Shown here: one piece after another, positions 34,923 to 44,399 of the stretch
Layout of the letters: every line of letters starts with the position of its first letter
Position numbering within the stretch: the first letter of the stretch is position 1
NCBI RefSeq assembly: GCF_900100795.1
Contig: NZ_FNCO01000009.1
Location: forward strand, 224,339 to 288,338
Length of the DNA: 64,000 bases
Direction: 5' to 3'
Source of the DNA: Pseudomonas abietaniphila
GTDB lineage: Bacteria > Pseudomonadota > Gammaproteobacteria > Pseudomonadales > Pseudomonadaceae
The notes under the pieces: model-generated
What the model saw: only the letters and a program-made list of their open reading frames with translations
What the model was told of the DNA's origin: nothing
Databases searched by the model: none
Translations under genes and position numbers: made by a program

Positions 34923-37900
34923 CTACGCATCCACCAGCGCCATCGCCTCCTCTACGTCAACGGCCACAAGGCGCGAACACCCAGGCTCATGCATGGTGAC
35001 GCCCATCAACTGATCAGCCATTTCCATGGCGATCTTGTTGTGGGTGATGTAGATGAACTGCACGGTTTGCGACATCTCCTTGACCAGTCGGGCGTAGCGA
35101 CCCACGTTGGCGTCGTCCAGCGGCGCGTCGACCTCGTCGAGCATGCAGAACGGTGCCGGGTTGAGTTTGAAAATGGCAAAAACCAGCGCCAATGCGGTCA
35201 GGGCTTTTTCGCCACCGGACAGCAAATGGATCGTGCTGTTCTTCTTGCCCGGGGGACGCGCCATGATCGTCACTCCTGTATCGAGTAAATCTTCGCCCGT
35301 CAGTTCCAAGTAAGCGCTGCCACCACCGAAAACTTTTGGAAAAAGTGCCTGAATTCCGCTGTTTATCTGATCAAAGGTCTCTTTAAAGCGATTACGGGTC
35401 TCTTTGTCGATCTTGCGGATCACGTTTTCCAGCGTCTCCAGCGCTTCCACCAGGTCAGCGTCCTGAGCATCCAGATAACGCTTGCGCTCGGACTGCTGCT
35501 GGTACTCGTCGATGGCCGCGAGGTTGATCGCACCCAGACGCTGAATACGGGCATCGATACGCCCCAGCTCTTCCTCGGCTTCTTTCTCGCTCGCCTCGGG
35601 CGTCAGCGTCGCCAGGACACCATTCAGATCGTAGCCGTCTTCGTGCAGTTGCTCCTGCAGGGCCTTGCGGCGCACGGTCAGTGACTGCCATTCGAGGCGC
35701 TGCTGCTCCAGCTGTCCACGCAACAGTTGTGACTGCTGCTCGGCCTGAGTCCTGCGTTTCTCGGCATCGCGCAGCTCACGGTCGGCGTCTTCGAGCGCGT
35801 TTTTGGCAGTGCGCATTTCGTCGTCGACCACCATGCGTTTTTCCAGCAACTCTTCGAGCTTCAGGCGCAGCTCCTCAAGGGGCGCCTCGCCCTCCTCCAG
35901 GTTGAGGTTCAACTGCTCGCGTTTTTCGGTCAGCCGTTCGGACTGCATTTCCAGACGCTCCAGCGCCTGCCGCGTTGAGTCGTGCTGTGCCCGTAGCGAG
36001 CTGAGCCGCACGGCCAGCTGGTTGGCGTGGTCCTTGTGCTGACGCGCCTCCTGACGCACCCGGTCGAGCCGTTCACGCAGGCTGTCACGCTGGGCCAGCA
36101 GCAACTCGCGTTGCTCGGTGTCCAGCGCCATGCTGTCCAGGGCTTCCTGCAATTGCAGCCGCGACTCACCGAGACTTTCCTGCTCGATGGCGCGCTGCTC
36201 ACCCAGTTCGGTGAGTTCTTCATCCAGCCGCGTGCGGCGCAAGGTCAACTGCTCGACCTTGGCTCTGGCCGCGGACAGTTGCGCCTTGAGTTCGCTTTGC
36301 TGACGGGTTTCATCTTGCAGACGACGGCGCAGTTGCTCGCGATTGCCTTCCTGCAACCGTTGCTGCTCGCGCTGCGTCAGCAGTTGTTCTTCCAGCGCCG
36401 CGAGGGTCGCTTCGCGCTCTTCACGTTCAAGCGCCAGACGCTGCAGTTCCTGACCCCGCGCCAACACACCGCTCTCGGCTTCGCTGGCACGACGAACCCG
36501 CAGGAAATCCCGACCGACCCAGTAGCCGTCACGGCTGATCAGGCTCTGTCCGGCACTCAGTTGTGCACGCAGCGACAACGCATCGTCCAGGGTTTCGACC
36601 GGCCTGACCTGCCCCAGCCAATGGGTCAGGTCGACCTGCGTGTCCACCTTGTCCAGCAGGCTGCCGGGAATGCGCGTCTTGTCTGCGGCCGGACTTACCA
36701 GACGTAAATCGCCCTGACTGAAACCGGCGAGATCAAGCCCTGAGAAGTCGTCCACCAAGACCGCGTGCAAATCGGCACCGAGCACGGTTTCCACCGCCAG
36801 CTCCCAACCTGCTTCGACGCGCAGGCCCTCGGCCAGACGCGGGCGTTCGCTGAGCTGTTGATCGCGCAGCCACTCGGCGGTGCCGGTGCCGGGATCGAGC
36901 GCCGCCTGTTGCAACGCTTCCAGCGACGCGATACGCCCGTTCAGGCGTTGCAGATCACCCTGCGCCTTTTGCTGGGATTGCGTGGCCTGTTGCAGTTCCA
37001 GGCGCAGCGCCTCAAGGCGTTCGATCAGCTGTTCTTCTTCAGCCGTCAGTTCCTCGAAGGCCATCTCACGTGCAGCGAGGTCTTCAGTGAGCTCAAGAAT
37101 GGCGGCGTCTTCAGGATCGGCGGCCAGCAGCTGACGTTCTTCGCCCAAACGGCGCTGACGCTCGGCCAGCCGCTCCATGCTGGTTTCCAGTTGCTGGATG
37201 CGCGACTGCTGAACCTCGGCTTGGCGCCGAGGCTCGGCGGAAGTCAGGTTGAAGGCATCCCACTTCTCCTGCCAGCTGTGCATCGAGGCTTCGGCCTCTT
37301 CCAGCGATGCGGCGGATTCCTCGGCGGCGGCGAGGGTCATTTCCTGCTCGGGCTCGAGCATCTCCAGCTCTTCGCCGAGGGTCGCCAGCAAGGTGCGGTC
37401 ATGGCCCAGGTGCGATTCGGTTTCCTGCCGCGCACGTTCGGCTTCGCGCAGGTCGTCCTGCAACTGACGCAAGCGCTGCTGACCGTGCTGAATGCTCTGC
37501 TCGACGCGCGCGATATCACCGCCCACCGAATAGAAGCGGCCCTGCACCAGGTTGAACCGTTCGGACAGGTCGTGATGGCCGTCACGCAGACGCTCGATCA
37601 AGGCATCGGCGCTGCGCTGATCGGCCACGAGGGATTCGAAACCGATTTCCTGAGTGCCGATGACCGATTCGCGCTGGGCGACCTGTTCGTTCAGGGCCTG
37701 CCAGCGCAACGCCGACAGCTGTGCCTTGAGCTGCCGTTCTTCGGCTTTATATTCCTGATACTTTTCGGCGGCCTGCGCCTGACGCTGCAGGCGCTCCAGC
37801 TGACGACCCAGCTCGTCGCGCAGGTCGGTCAGGCGCGCGAGGTTTTCGTGGGTGCGGCGGATGCGGTTTTCGGTGTCGCGACGGCGTTCCTTGTACTTGG

Positions 37901-38411
37901 AAATGCCCGCTGCTTCTTCGATGAAGTTGCGCAGGTCCTCAGGCTTGGCTTCGATCAGCTTGGAGATCATGCCCTGCTCGATGATCGAATAGCTGCGTGG
38001 GCCAAGGCCGGTGCCGAGGAAGATGTCGGTGATGTCCCGACGACGGCACTTGGTGCCGTTCAGGTAGTAGCTGTTCTGGCTGTCGCGGGTCACTTTGCGG
38101 CGAATGGAAATTTCCGCGTAGCTGGCATATTCGCCGACCAGGGTGCTGTCCGAGTTGTCGAACACCAGCTCGATGCTGGCCTGACTGACCGGTTTACGGC
38201 TGGTGGAACCGTTGAAAATGACGTCGGTCATCGACTCGCCGCGCAGGTTCTTGGCCGAGCTTTCGCCCATGACCCAGCGCACCGCGTCGATGATGTTGGA
38301 TTTGCCGCATCCATTGGGGCCGACCACGGCCGCCATGTTGCTGGGGAAGTTCACCGTCGTCGGGTCGACGAACGACTTGAACCCCGCCAGCCTGATGCAT
38401 TTAAGGCGCAT
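34923..38411 (-). CDS. smc: Chromosome segregation ATPase SMC
   Basis: 1162 residues, normal for bacterial SMC. Walker A GPNGCGKSN (31-39), two long coiled-coil arms (about 170-500 and 680-1000) rich in Glu/Gln/Arg/Leu, a hinge (about 510-650) and the C-terminal head with LLSGGEKALTALAL and Walker B FCMLDEVDAP. ATP-dependent DNA loop organisation with ScpAB. The gntR gene ends 3 bp upstream, so they are probably co-transcribed. Very long plus-strand ORFs across it are shadows. Confidence 0.98.
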   Translation of the reverse strand: MRLKCIRLAGFKSFVDPTTVNFPSNMAAVVGPNGCGKSNIIDAVRWVMGESSAKNLRGESMTDVIFNGSTSRKPVSQASIELVFDNSDSTLVGEYASYAEISIRRKVTRDSQNSYYLNGTKCRRRDITDIFLGTGLGPRSYSIIEQGMISKLIEAKPEDLRNFIEEAAGISKYKERRRDTENRIRRTHENLARLTDLRDELGRQLERLQRQAQAAEKYQEYKAEERQLKAQLSALRWQALNEQVAQRESVIGTQEIGFESLVADQRSADALIERLRDGHHDLSERFNLVQGRFYSVGGDIARVEQSIQHGQQRLRQLQDDLREAERARQETESHLGHDRTLLATLGEELEMLEPEQEMTLAAAEESAASLEEAEASMHSWQEKWDAFNLTSAEPRRQAEVQQSRIQQLETSMERLAERQRRLGEERQLLAADPEDAAILELTEDLAAREMAFEELTAEEEQLIERLEALRLELQQATQSQQKAQGDLQRLNGRIASLEALQQAALDPGTGTAEWLRDQQLSERPRLAEGLRVEAGWELAVETVLGADLHAVLVDDFSGLDLAGFSQGDLRLVSPAADKTRIPGSLLDKVDTQVDLTHWLGQVRPVETLDDALSLRAQLSAGQSLISRDGYWVGRDFLRVRRASEAESGVLARGQELQRLALEREEREATLAALEEQLLTQREQQRLQEGNREQLRRRLQDETRQQSELKAQLSAARAKVEQLTLRRTRLDEELTELGEQRAIEQESLGESRLQLQEALDSMALDTEQRELLLAQRDSLRERLDRVRQEARQHKDHANQLAVRLSSLRAQHDSTRQALERLEMQSERLTEKREQLNLNLEEGEAPLEELRLKLEELLEKRMVVDDEMRTAKNALEDADRELRDAEKRRTQAEQQSQLLRGQLEQQRLEWQSLTVRRKALQEQLHEDGYDLNGVLATLTPEASEKEAEEELGRIDARIQRLGAINLAAIDEYQQQSERKRYLDAQDADLVEALETLENVIRKIDKETRNRFKETFDQINSGIQALFPKVFGGGSAYLELTGEDLLDTGVTIMARPPGKKNSTIHLLSGGEKALTALALVFAIFKLNPAPFCMLDEVDAPLDDANVGRYARLVKEMSQTVQFIYITHNKIAMEMADQLMGVTMHEPGCSRLVAVDVEEAMALVDA

Positions 38412-38414
38412 GGA

Positions 38415-39074
38415 TCAGCTGGCCGCCAGGGCAGACAGGATCGACTGGCAGCTGCGCTCGGCGTAGCGGGTCAGCACGGCGCGAATGCGCGCCAGATCTC
38501 GTGCAACCACCGCTTCGAGCAACTGACCGAACAGGGTCAGGTATTCGCTCATCTCGGCCTGCCGTTGTTCCAGCGCGAGATAGTAGAAACGGCTCATGGA
38601 CGGCTGCAGATTCTCGACGGTCTCTTCCAGGTACGGGTTGTTGGCAAACGGATACGCCGCGCGCATCACGTTGAAACTGTCCTCGACGAAGCTCTTCACA
38701 TCCTGTCGTTCACAACTGGCGATCAGACGCTGCTGGATCTGCAGGAAAGGCGCCAGTTCGAGTTCTTCCGTCCAGCTTTTGGCCACCGCGAGGCCGAGCA
38801 GGATGTACAGCTCGCTCATCAGTGCGCAAAGGCTGGTGACGTTATGCGGCGTGAGCACCGACACCTGGGCGCCACGGCGCGGCAGGATCACGATGAGGTG
38901 CCGACGCTCGAGGATCAGCAGCGCTTCACGCACCGAGCCGCGGCTGACGTTGAGTGCAGCAGTGACCTTCTGCTCCTGAATCCGCTCCCCTGGCTTGAGC
39001 TCGCCGCGAATGATCCGCTCGGCGAGGTGGTGAGCGATCTGCTCAGCGAGGCTGTCCGGTGCCTTGAACGTCAT
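38415..39074 (-). CDS. GntR family regulator (FCD type), next to xdhA
   Basis: 219 residues from ATG 39074, preceded by AAAGGAAAG. N-terminal winged HTH (LKPGERIQEQKVTAALNVSRGSVREAL, about 24-50) and C-terminal FCD ligand domain with metal-binding pattern residues. It is divergent from xdhA with a palindrome/promoter in between, and overlaps no gene. In P. aeruginosa a GntR gene holds the same place between smc and xdhA. Control of xanthine dehydrogenase genes is inferred; the ligand may be a purine. Confidence 0.93.
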   Translation of the reverse strand: MTFKAPDSLAEQIAHHLAERIIRGELKPGERIQEQKVTAALNVSRGSVREALLILERRHLIVILPRRGAQVSVLTPHNVTSLCALMSELYILLGLAVAKSWTEELELAPFLQIQQRLIASCERQDVKSFVEDSFNVMRAAYPFANNPYLEETVENLQPSMSRFYYLALEQRQAEMSEYLTLFGQLLEAVVARDLARIRAVLTRYAERSCQSILSALAAS

Positions 39075-39266
39075 GTCTTTCCTTTAAATCCAATAGCTGC
39101 ACACAAGCGGCGCAGTGTATCGCACTGGATACCTGTGGCGCAGGGCCATATGCACGGAAACTGGCACGAAATAAGCAAAACTTTGAGCGTCTCCACACCG
39201 TTTTATTGCAAGGTCATGTTGCCGTTAATCGGCCAGCCAGCGGAAAAGCCGTTTTCTTGACTTAAA

Positions 39267-39285
39267 GGTCAGAATTTAATTGACC
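39267..39285. promoter_or_regulatory. Palindromic operator overlapping the xdhA promoter
   Basis: GGTCA-N9-TGACC is a perfect 5-bp-arm inverted repeat. Its right arm is part of a good sigma-70 promoter: TTGACC at 39280-39285, 16-bp spacer, TAGATT at 39302-39307. A protein bound here would block the promoter; the divergent GntR protein is the obvious candidate. Confidence 0.55.
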
Positions 39286-39384
39286 CAATAGTCAGAACTG
39301 ATAGATTCATCGACAGGTTCAATGACAGATTCCGTTATACCTTTCCAAGATCGCTATCCATTACAAGAAGACGAGGCGCGACCC

Positions 39385-40854
39385 GTGATCCAGTTTTTGC
39401 TGAACCAAGAGCTGAAAACCGAGCATGCTCTGGACCCCAACATGACGGTGCTCAACTATCTGCGTGAGCATTTGCACAAATCCGGCACCAAGGAAGGCTG
39501 CGCCAGCGGCGACTGCGGCGCCTGCACCGTGGTGGTGGGCGAGCTGACCACCGATGACGACGGTCAGGATCACCTGAGCTATCGCAGTCTCAATTCGTGC
39601 CTGACCTTCGTGGCATCGCTGCATGGCAAACAGCTGATCAGCGTCGAAGACCTCAAGCACCAGGGCGAACTGCACAGCGTGCAAAAGGCCATGGTCGAGT
39701 GCCACGGTTCGCAATGCGGGTTCTGTACCCCGGGTTTCGTGATGTCGCTGTTTGCCTTGCAGAAGAACAGCAACGAGGCGGACTCGACTCAGGTCAAACA
39801 CGCTCAGGCCCATGAAGCCCTGGCCGGCAACCTCTGTCGCTGCACCGGCTATCGCCCGATTCTGGCCGCCGCCGAACAGAGCTGCAGCCGCCGTCAGCCC
39901 GACCAGTTCGACACCCGCCAGGCGCAGACCATCGGCCGCCTGAAAGCCATCAAACCGCAGGAAACCGCCGAGCTGAACAGCGGCGACAAACGCTGCCTGG
40001 TGCCGATGACCGTCGCGGACCTCGCCGACCTCTACGATTCGTACCCTCAGGCACGCTTGCTGGCCGGCGGCACCGACCTGGCGCTGGAAGTCACGCAGTT
40101 CCATCGTCCATTACCGGTGATGATCTACGTCGGCAACGTCGCCGAGATGAAGAAGATCGAACACTTCGACGACCGTATCGAGATCGGCGCCGCCACCGCA
40201 CTGACCGATTGCTACGAAGCGCTGAGCAGCCAATACCCGGATTTCGGCGAACTGCTGCACCGTTTTGCATCGTTGCAGATCCGCAATCAGGGCACGTTGG
40301 GCGGCAATATCGGCAATGCCTCGCCAATTGGCGACTCGCCTCCCCTGCTGATCGCACTGGGCGCGAAGATCGTCCTGCGCAAAGGCGACACGTCTCGCAC
40401 CCTGGCGCTGGAAGATTACTTCATCGATTACCGCGTGACCGCACGTCAGGAAAGCGAGTTCATCGAGAAGATCATCGTGCCCAAGGCCAATGCCAAACAG
40501 GCCTTCCGCGCCTATAAAGTGTCCAAACGTCTGGATGACGACATCTCGGCGGTGTGCGCAGCCTTTCGCCTGCAGGTCGAGAATGGCGCCATCGTCGACG
40601 CCCGCGCGGCATTCGGCGGCATGGCGGCGATTCCCAAACGTGCCGCGAACTGCGAACAGGCATTGATCGGTCAGCCCTGGACGTCGGCCACCATTGAGCG
40701 CGCCTGTGCTGCGCTGGAAAAAGACTTCACGCCGCTCTCGGATTTCCGCGCCACCAAGGAATACCGCCTGCTGAGCGCGCAGAACCTGCTGCGCAAATAC
40801 TTCATCGAGCTGCAAACGCCACACATCGAGACTCGGGTGACTGCATATGTCTAA
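39385..40854 (+). CDS. xdhA: Xanthine dehydrogenase small subunit (FeS/FAD)
   Basis: 489 residues from a GTG at 39385 (VIQFLLNQEL, the usual N terminus), GAGG 7 bp upstream. An ATG at 39322 lies only about 8 bp after the predicted transcript start and is less likely. Two [2Fe-2S] sites: GCASGDCGACT with CLTF, and CGFCTPGFV with LCRCTGYRP. The FAD domain follows (LLAGGTDLALEV, LGGNIGNASPIGDSPP). Passes electrons from the molybdenum site to NAD+. The stop overlaps xdhB by 8 bp. Confidence 0.96.
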   Translation: MIQFLLNQELKTEHALDPNMTVLNYLREHLHKSGTKEGCASGDCGACTVVVGELTTDDDGQDHLSYRSLNSCLTFVASLHGKQLISVEDLKHQGELHSVQKAMVECHGSQCGFCTPGFVMSLFALQKNSNEADSTQVKHAQAHEALAGNLCRCTGYRPILAAAEQSCSRRQPDQFDTRQAQTIGRLKAIKPQETAELNSGDKRCLVPMTVADLADLYDSYPQARLLAGGTDLALEVTQFHRPLPVMIYVGNVAEMKKIEHFDDRIEIGAATALTDCYEALSSQYPDFGELLHRFASLQIRNQGTLGGNIGNASPIGDSPPLLIALGAKIVLRKGDTSRTLALEDYFIDYRVTARQESEFIEKIIVPKANAKQAFRAYKVSKRLDDDISAVCAAFRLQVENGAIVDARAAFGGMAAIPKRAANCEQALIGQPWTSATIERACAALEKDFTPLSDFRATKEYRLLSAQNLLRKYFIELQTPHIETRVTAYV

Positions 40855-43255
40855 TCACGCTCCCCAAAAGACTCAAGAAGAACTGGTCGCCCTGTTCCAG
40901 CAGGACCTCACCACCGGCGTTGGCCGCAGCGTCAAGCACGACAGCGCCGACAAGCATGTGTCGGGCGAAGCGATCTACATCGATGACCGGCTGGAGTTTC
41001 CCAATCAGCTGCACGTCTATGCGCGGATGTCCGACCGGGCGCACGCGCGAATCGTCAGCGTTGACGTCTCGCCGTGCTACGACTTCGAAGGCGTGCGCAT
41101 CGCGATTACTCACGAAGACATTCCCGGCCTGAAAGACATCGGTCCGTTGCTGCCCGGCGACCCGCTGCTGGCCATCGACACCGTCGAGTTCGTCGGTCAA
41201 CCGGTGATTGCCGTGGCGGCGCGCGACCACGAAACCGCGCGCAAAGCAGCGATGGCCGCGATCATCGAATACGAGGATCTGGAGCCGGTGCTCGACGTGG
41301 TCGAGGCTTACCGCAAGAAGCATTTCGTGCTCGACAGCCACACCCATCAACGCGGCGATTCAGCCGGGGCGCTGGAAACCGCGCCGAACCGCATTCAAGG
41401 CACGCTGCACATCGGCGGCCAGGAACACTTCTACCTGGAGACGCAAATCTCCTCGGTGATGCCGACCGAAGATGGCGGCATGATCGTTTACTGCTCCACG
41501 CAAAACCCGACCGAAGTACAGAAGCTCGTCGCCGAAGTGCTCGACGTGTCGATGAACAAGGTGGTCGTAGACATGCGTCGCATGGGCGGCGGTTTCGGTG
41601 GCAAAGAAACCCAAGCGGCGAGCCCTGCCTGCCTGTGCGCCGTGGTGGCGCGGCTCACCGGTCAGCCGACCAAGATGCGCCTGCCGCGCGTCGAAGACAT
41701 GATGATGACCGGCAAGCGCCACCCCTTCTACGTCGAGTACGACGTGGGCTTCGACAACGACGGCCGTCTGCACGGGATTCAGCTGGAGCTGGCGGGCAAT
41801 TGCGGCTGCTCCCCTGACCTGTCGGCCTCGATCGTCGACCGGGCGATGTTCCACGCCGACAACTCGTACTACCTGGGCGATGCCACCATCAACGGCCATC
41901 GCTGCAAGACCAACACTGCTTCCAATACGGCCTACCGCGGCTTCGGCGGCCCGCAGGGCATGGTCGCCATCGAAGAAGTGATGGACGCGATTGCCCGGCA
42001 TCTGGGCAAGGATCCGCTGGCCGTGCGCAAGGCCAACTACTACGGCAAGACCGAGCGCAACGTCACGCACTACTATCAGACCGTCGAGCACAACATGCTT
42101 GAAGAGATGACCGCCGAACTGGAAGAAAGCAGTCAGTACGCGGAGCGTCGCAAGGCGATCATGGCCTACAACGCCAACAGCCCGATCCTCAAGAAAGGCC
42201 TGGCGCTGACCCCGGTAAAATTCGGCATTTCCTTCACCGCCAGCTTCCTCAATCAGGCCGGTGCGCTGATCCACATTTACACCGATGGGAGCATTCACCT
42301 GAACCATGGCGGTACCGAGATGGGCCAAGGCTTGAACACCAAGGTCGCGCAGGTCGTGGCGGAAGTGTTTCAGGTCAGCATTGACCGCGTGCAGATCACT
42401 GCGACCAACACGGACAAAGTGCCGAACACCTCGCCCACCGCAGCGTCCAGCGGCGCGGACCTGAACGGCAAGGCGGCACAGAATGCAGCCGAAACCATCA
42501 AGCAACGGCTGATCGAGTTCGCGGCAAAACACTATCAGTGCGAAGCGTCGCAGGTCGAGTTCCGCAACGGCCACGTGCGCGTCGGCGAGCAGGTGATCAG
42601 CTTCGACACCCTGGCGCAGCAGGCATGGATGGGGCAGGTGTCGCTGTCGAGCACCGGCTATTACAAAACGCCGAAGATCTACTACGACCGCAGTCAGGCA
42701 CGCGGCCGGCCGTTCTACTATTTCGCCTTTGGCGCGGCGTGCACCGAGGTGATCGTCGACACACTGACCGGCGAGTACAAAATGCTGCGCACCGACATCC
42801 TGCATGACGTCGGCGCCTCGCTGAACCCGGCGATCGACATCGGTCAGGTCGAGGGCGGCTACATTCAAGGCATGGGCTGGTTGACCACCGAAGAACTGGT
42901 GTGGAACGCCAAAGGCAAGCTGATGACCAACGGTCCGGCCGGCTACAAGATCCCGGCGGTGGCAGACATGCCAGCAGACCTGCGCGTAAAACTGGTGGAA
43001 AACCGCAAGAACCCCGAAGACACGGTGTTCCACTCCAAGGCCGTGGGTGAACCGCCGTTCATGCTGGGAATCGCGGCGTGGTGTGCGATCAAGGATGCGG
43101 TGGCGAGCCTGGGCGATTACCGCCATCAGCCAAAGATCGACGCACCGGCAACACCGGAGCGCGTGCTGTGGGGCTGCGAGCAGATGCGCCAGTTGAAGGC
43201 CGCAGCGCCGGAAGCGGAAGGCGTGGCCCATGAGCTGACGGTTTCGCCGGTCTAA
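40847..43255 (+). CDS. xdhB: Xanthine dehydrogenase molybdopterin-binding subunit
   Basis: 802 residues. Molybdopterin-binding motifs: RMGGGFGGKETQ (about 245), AYRGFGGPQGM (about 363), GGTEMGQGLNTKVAQ (about 487) and KAVGEPPFMLG, whose Glu is the catalytic base. It oxidises hypoxanthine to xanthine and xanthine to urate. Translationally coupled to xdhA; needs XdhC for sulfurated cofactor. A large minus-strand ORF opposite it is a shadow. Confidence 0.97.
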   Translation: MSNHAPQKTQEELVALFQQDLTTGVGRSVKHDSADKHVSGEAIYIDDRLEFPNQLHVYARMSDRAHARIVSVDVSPCYDFEGVRIAITHEDIPGLKDIGPLLPGDPLLAIDTVEFVGQPVIAVAARDHETARKAAMAAIIEYEDLEPVLDVVEAYRKKHFVLDSHTHQRGDSAGALETAPNRIQGTLHIGGQEHFYLETQISSVMPTEDGGMIVYCSTQNPTEVQKLVAEVLDVSMNKVVVDMRRMGGGFGGKETQAASPACLCAVVARLTGQPTKMRLPRVEDMMMTGKRHPFYVEYDVGFDNDGRLHGIQLELAGNCGCSPDLSASIVDRAMFHADNSYYLGDATINGHRCKTNTASNTAYRGFGGPQGMVAIEEVMDAIARHLGKDPLAVRKANYYGKTERNVTHYYQTVEHNMLEEMTAELEESSQYAERRKAIMAYNANSPILKKGLALTPVKFGISFTASFLNQAGALIHIYTDGSIHLNHGGTEMGQGLNTKVAQVVAEVFQVSIDRVQITATNTDKVPNTSPTAASSGADLNGKAAQNAAETIKQRLIEFAAKHYQCEASQVEFRNGHVRVGEQVISFDTLAQQAWMGQVSLSSTGYYKTPKIYYDRSQARGRPFYYFAFGAACTEVIVDTLTGEYKMLRTDILHDVGASLNPAIDIGQVEGGYIQGMGWLTTEELVWNAKGKLMTNGPAGYKIPAVADMPADLRVKLVENRKNPEDTVFHSKAVGEPPFMLGIAAWCAIKDAVASLGDYRHQPKIDAPATPERVLWGCEQMRQLKAAAPEAEGVAHELTVSPV

Positions 43256-43490
43256 CAGACTGTCGTCTGGACCGACGCCATCGCGGATGAATCCGCTCCC
43301 ACAGGAGGTACGCGGTAAACCTGTGGGAGCGAATTCATTCGCGATTGGCCAGAAGGACCGACGTAGTTTGCCGGGATTGTTGGGGTGTCCGCACCGCCCT
43401 ATCGCGAGCAAGCTCACTCCTACAGTAGGAACACGGTCCCTTGTAGGCGTGAGCTTGCTCGCGATGACGCCCGAAAGGACAACCAGAATT
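43256..43490. repeat. REP arms between xdhB and xdhC (two families)
   Basis: Two facing pairs: 43279-43304 with 43321-43346 (GGGAGCGAATTCATTCGCGA type, tail to tail) and 43400-43425 with 43441-43466 (GAGCTTGCTCGCGA type). They separate xdhB from xdhC by 269 bp and may reduce downstream expression. No coding sequence seen. Confidence 0.8.
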
Positions 43491-43524
43491 TTTGATCTGC
43501 CACACAGGTGATCAGGAGAAACAC

Positions 43525-44376
43525 ATGAACAACTGGATCAGCGCCCTCGCCGAGTTGCAAACCCAGGGTGAAGCCTGCGTGCTGGTGACCATCATCGAGG
43601 AGCGTGGCTCAACGCCGCGCAATGCAGGCTCGAAGATGGTGGTCAGCGCCGAGCGGATCTACGACACCATTGGCGGCGGCCATCTGGAATACAAGGCCAT
43701 GGCGATTGCCCGTGAAATGCTCGACAGCGGCAGCCAGCAAACGCGGCTGGAGCGCTTCAGCCTGGGTGCCAGCCTGGGTCAGTGCTGTGGCGGCGTGAAC
43801 GTCTTGCTGTTCGAACCGATGGGCCAGCCACACGCGCAGATCGCAGTCTTCGGCGCAGGTCATGTCGGCCGCGCGCTGGTGCCGCTGCTCGCCAGCCTGC
43901 CGTGTCGCGTGCGCTGGATCGACTCGCGGGATGCCGAGTTCCCAGCGCAACTGCCTGAAGGTGTGACCAAAATCGTCAACGAGGAGGTCGTCGATGAAGT
44001 GGACAATCTGCCCGCTGGCAGTTATTGCATCGTCATGACCCACAACCATCAACTGGACCTGGAGCTCACCGCCGCGATCCTCAAACGCGGCGACTTCACC
44101 TGGTTCGGCCTGATCGGCTCGAAAACCAAACGCGCAAAATTCGAACACCGCCTGCGTGATCGCGGCTTCGATCCGGCCCTGGTTCAGCGCATGCGCTGCC
44201 CGATGGGCCTGGCCGAGGTGAAGGGCAAGCTGCCGATAGAGATTGCGGTCTCGGTCGCCGCAGAAGTGATTGCCACCTACAACGCCTGCTTTGGCATGGA
44301 GAGCGGCGAGCAAGGCTCGAGCGCCGAACCTGTTGCCAAGCTGCTGCCGGTCTCGCGCCGCAGTCAGGCTCAATGA
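43525..44376 (+). CDS. xdhC: Xanthine dehydrogenase accessory protein
   Basis: 283 residues from the ATG at 43525, preceded by CAGGAG. XdhC features: EERGSTPRNAGSKMVV near the N terminus, GGGHLEY, the CCGG-like QCCGGVN with a conserved Cys pair, and a Rossmann motif VFGAGHVGRALVPLL. It binds molybdenum cofactor, protects it and delivers the sulfurated form to XdhB. Lies between xdhB and guaD on one strand, 23 bp before guaD. Confidence 0.95.
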   Translation: MNNWISALAELQTQGEACVLVTIIEERGSTPRNAGSKMVVSAERIYDTIGGGHLEYKAMAIAREMLDSGSQQTRLERFSLGASLGQCCGGVNVLLFEPMGQPHAQIAVFGAGHVGRALVPLLASLPCRVRWIDSRDAEFPAQLPEGVTKIVNEEVVDEVDNLPAGSYCIVMTHNHQLDLELTAAILKRGDFTWFGLIGSKTKRAKFEHRLRDRGFDPALVQRMRCPMGLAEVKGKLPIEIAVSVAAEVIATYNACFGMESGEQGSSAEPVAKLLPVSRRSQAQ

Positions 44377-44399
44377 ATTAAGACGAACGAATCCTGAAC

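Noticed and set aside
36765..39260. 831-codon open frame on the plus strand
   Set aside because: Lies opposite smc and gntR; composition follows the antisense of their codons and no family motif is present.
41360..43417. 685-codon open frame on the minus strand
   Set aside because: Antisense to xdhB; His/Arg/Val-rich product typical of a GC-rich shadow frame.
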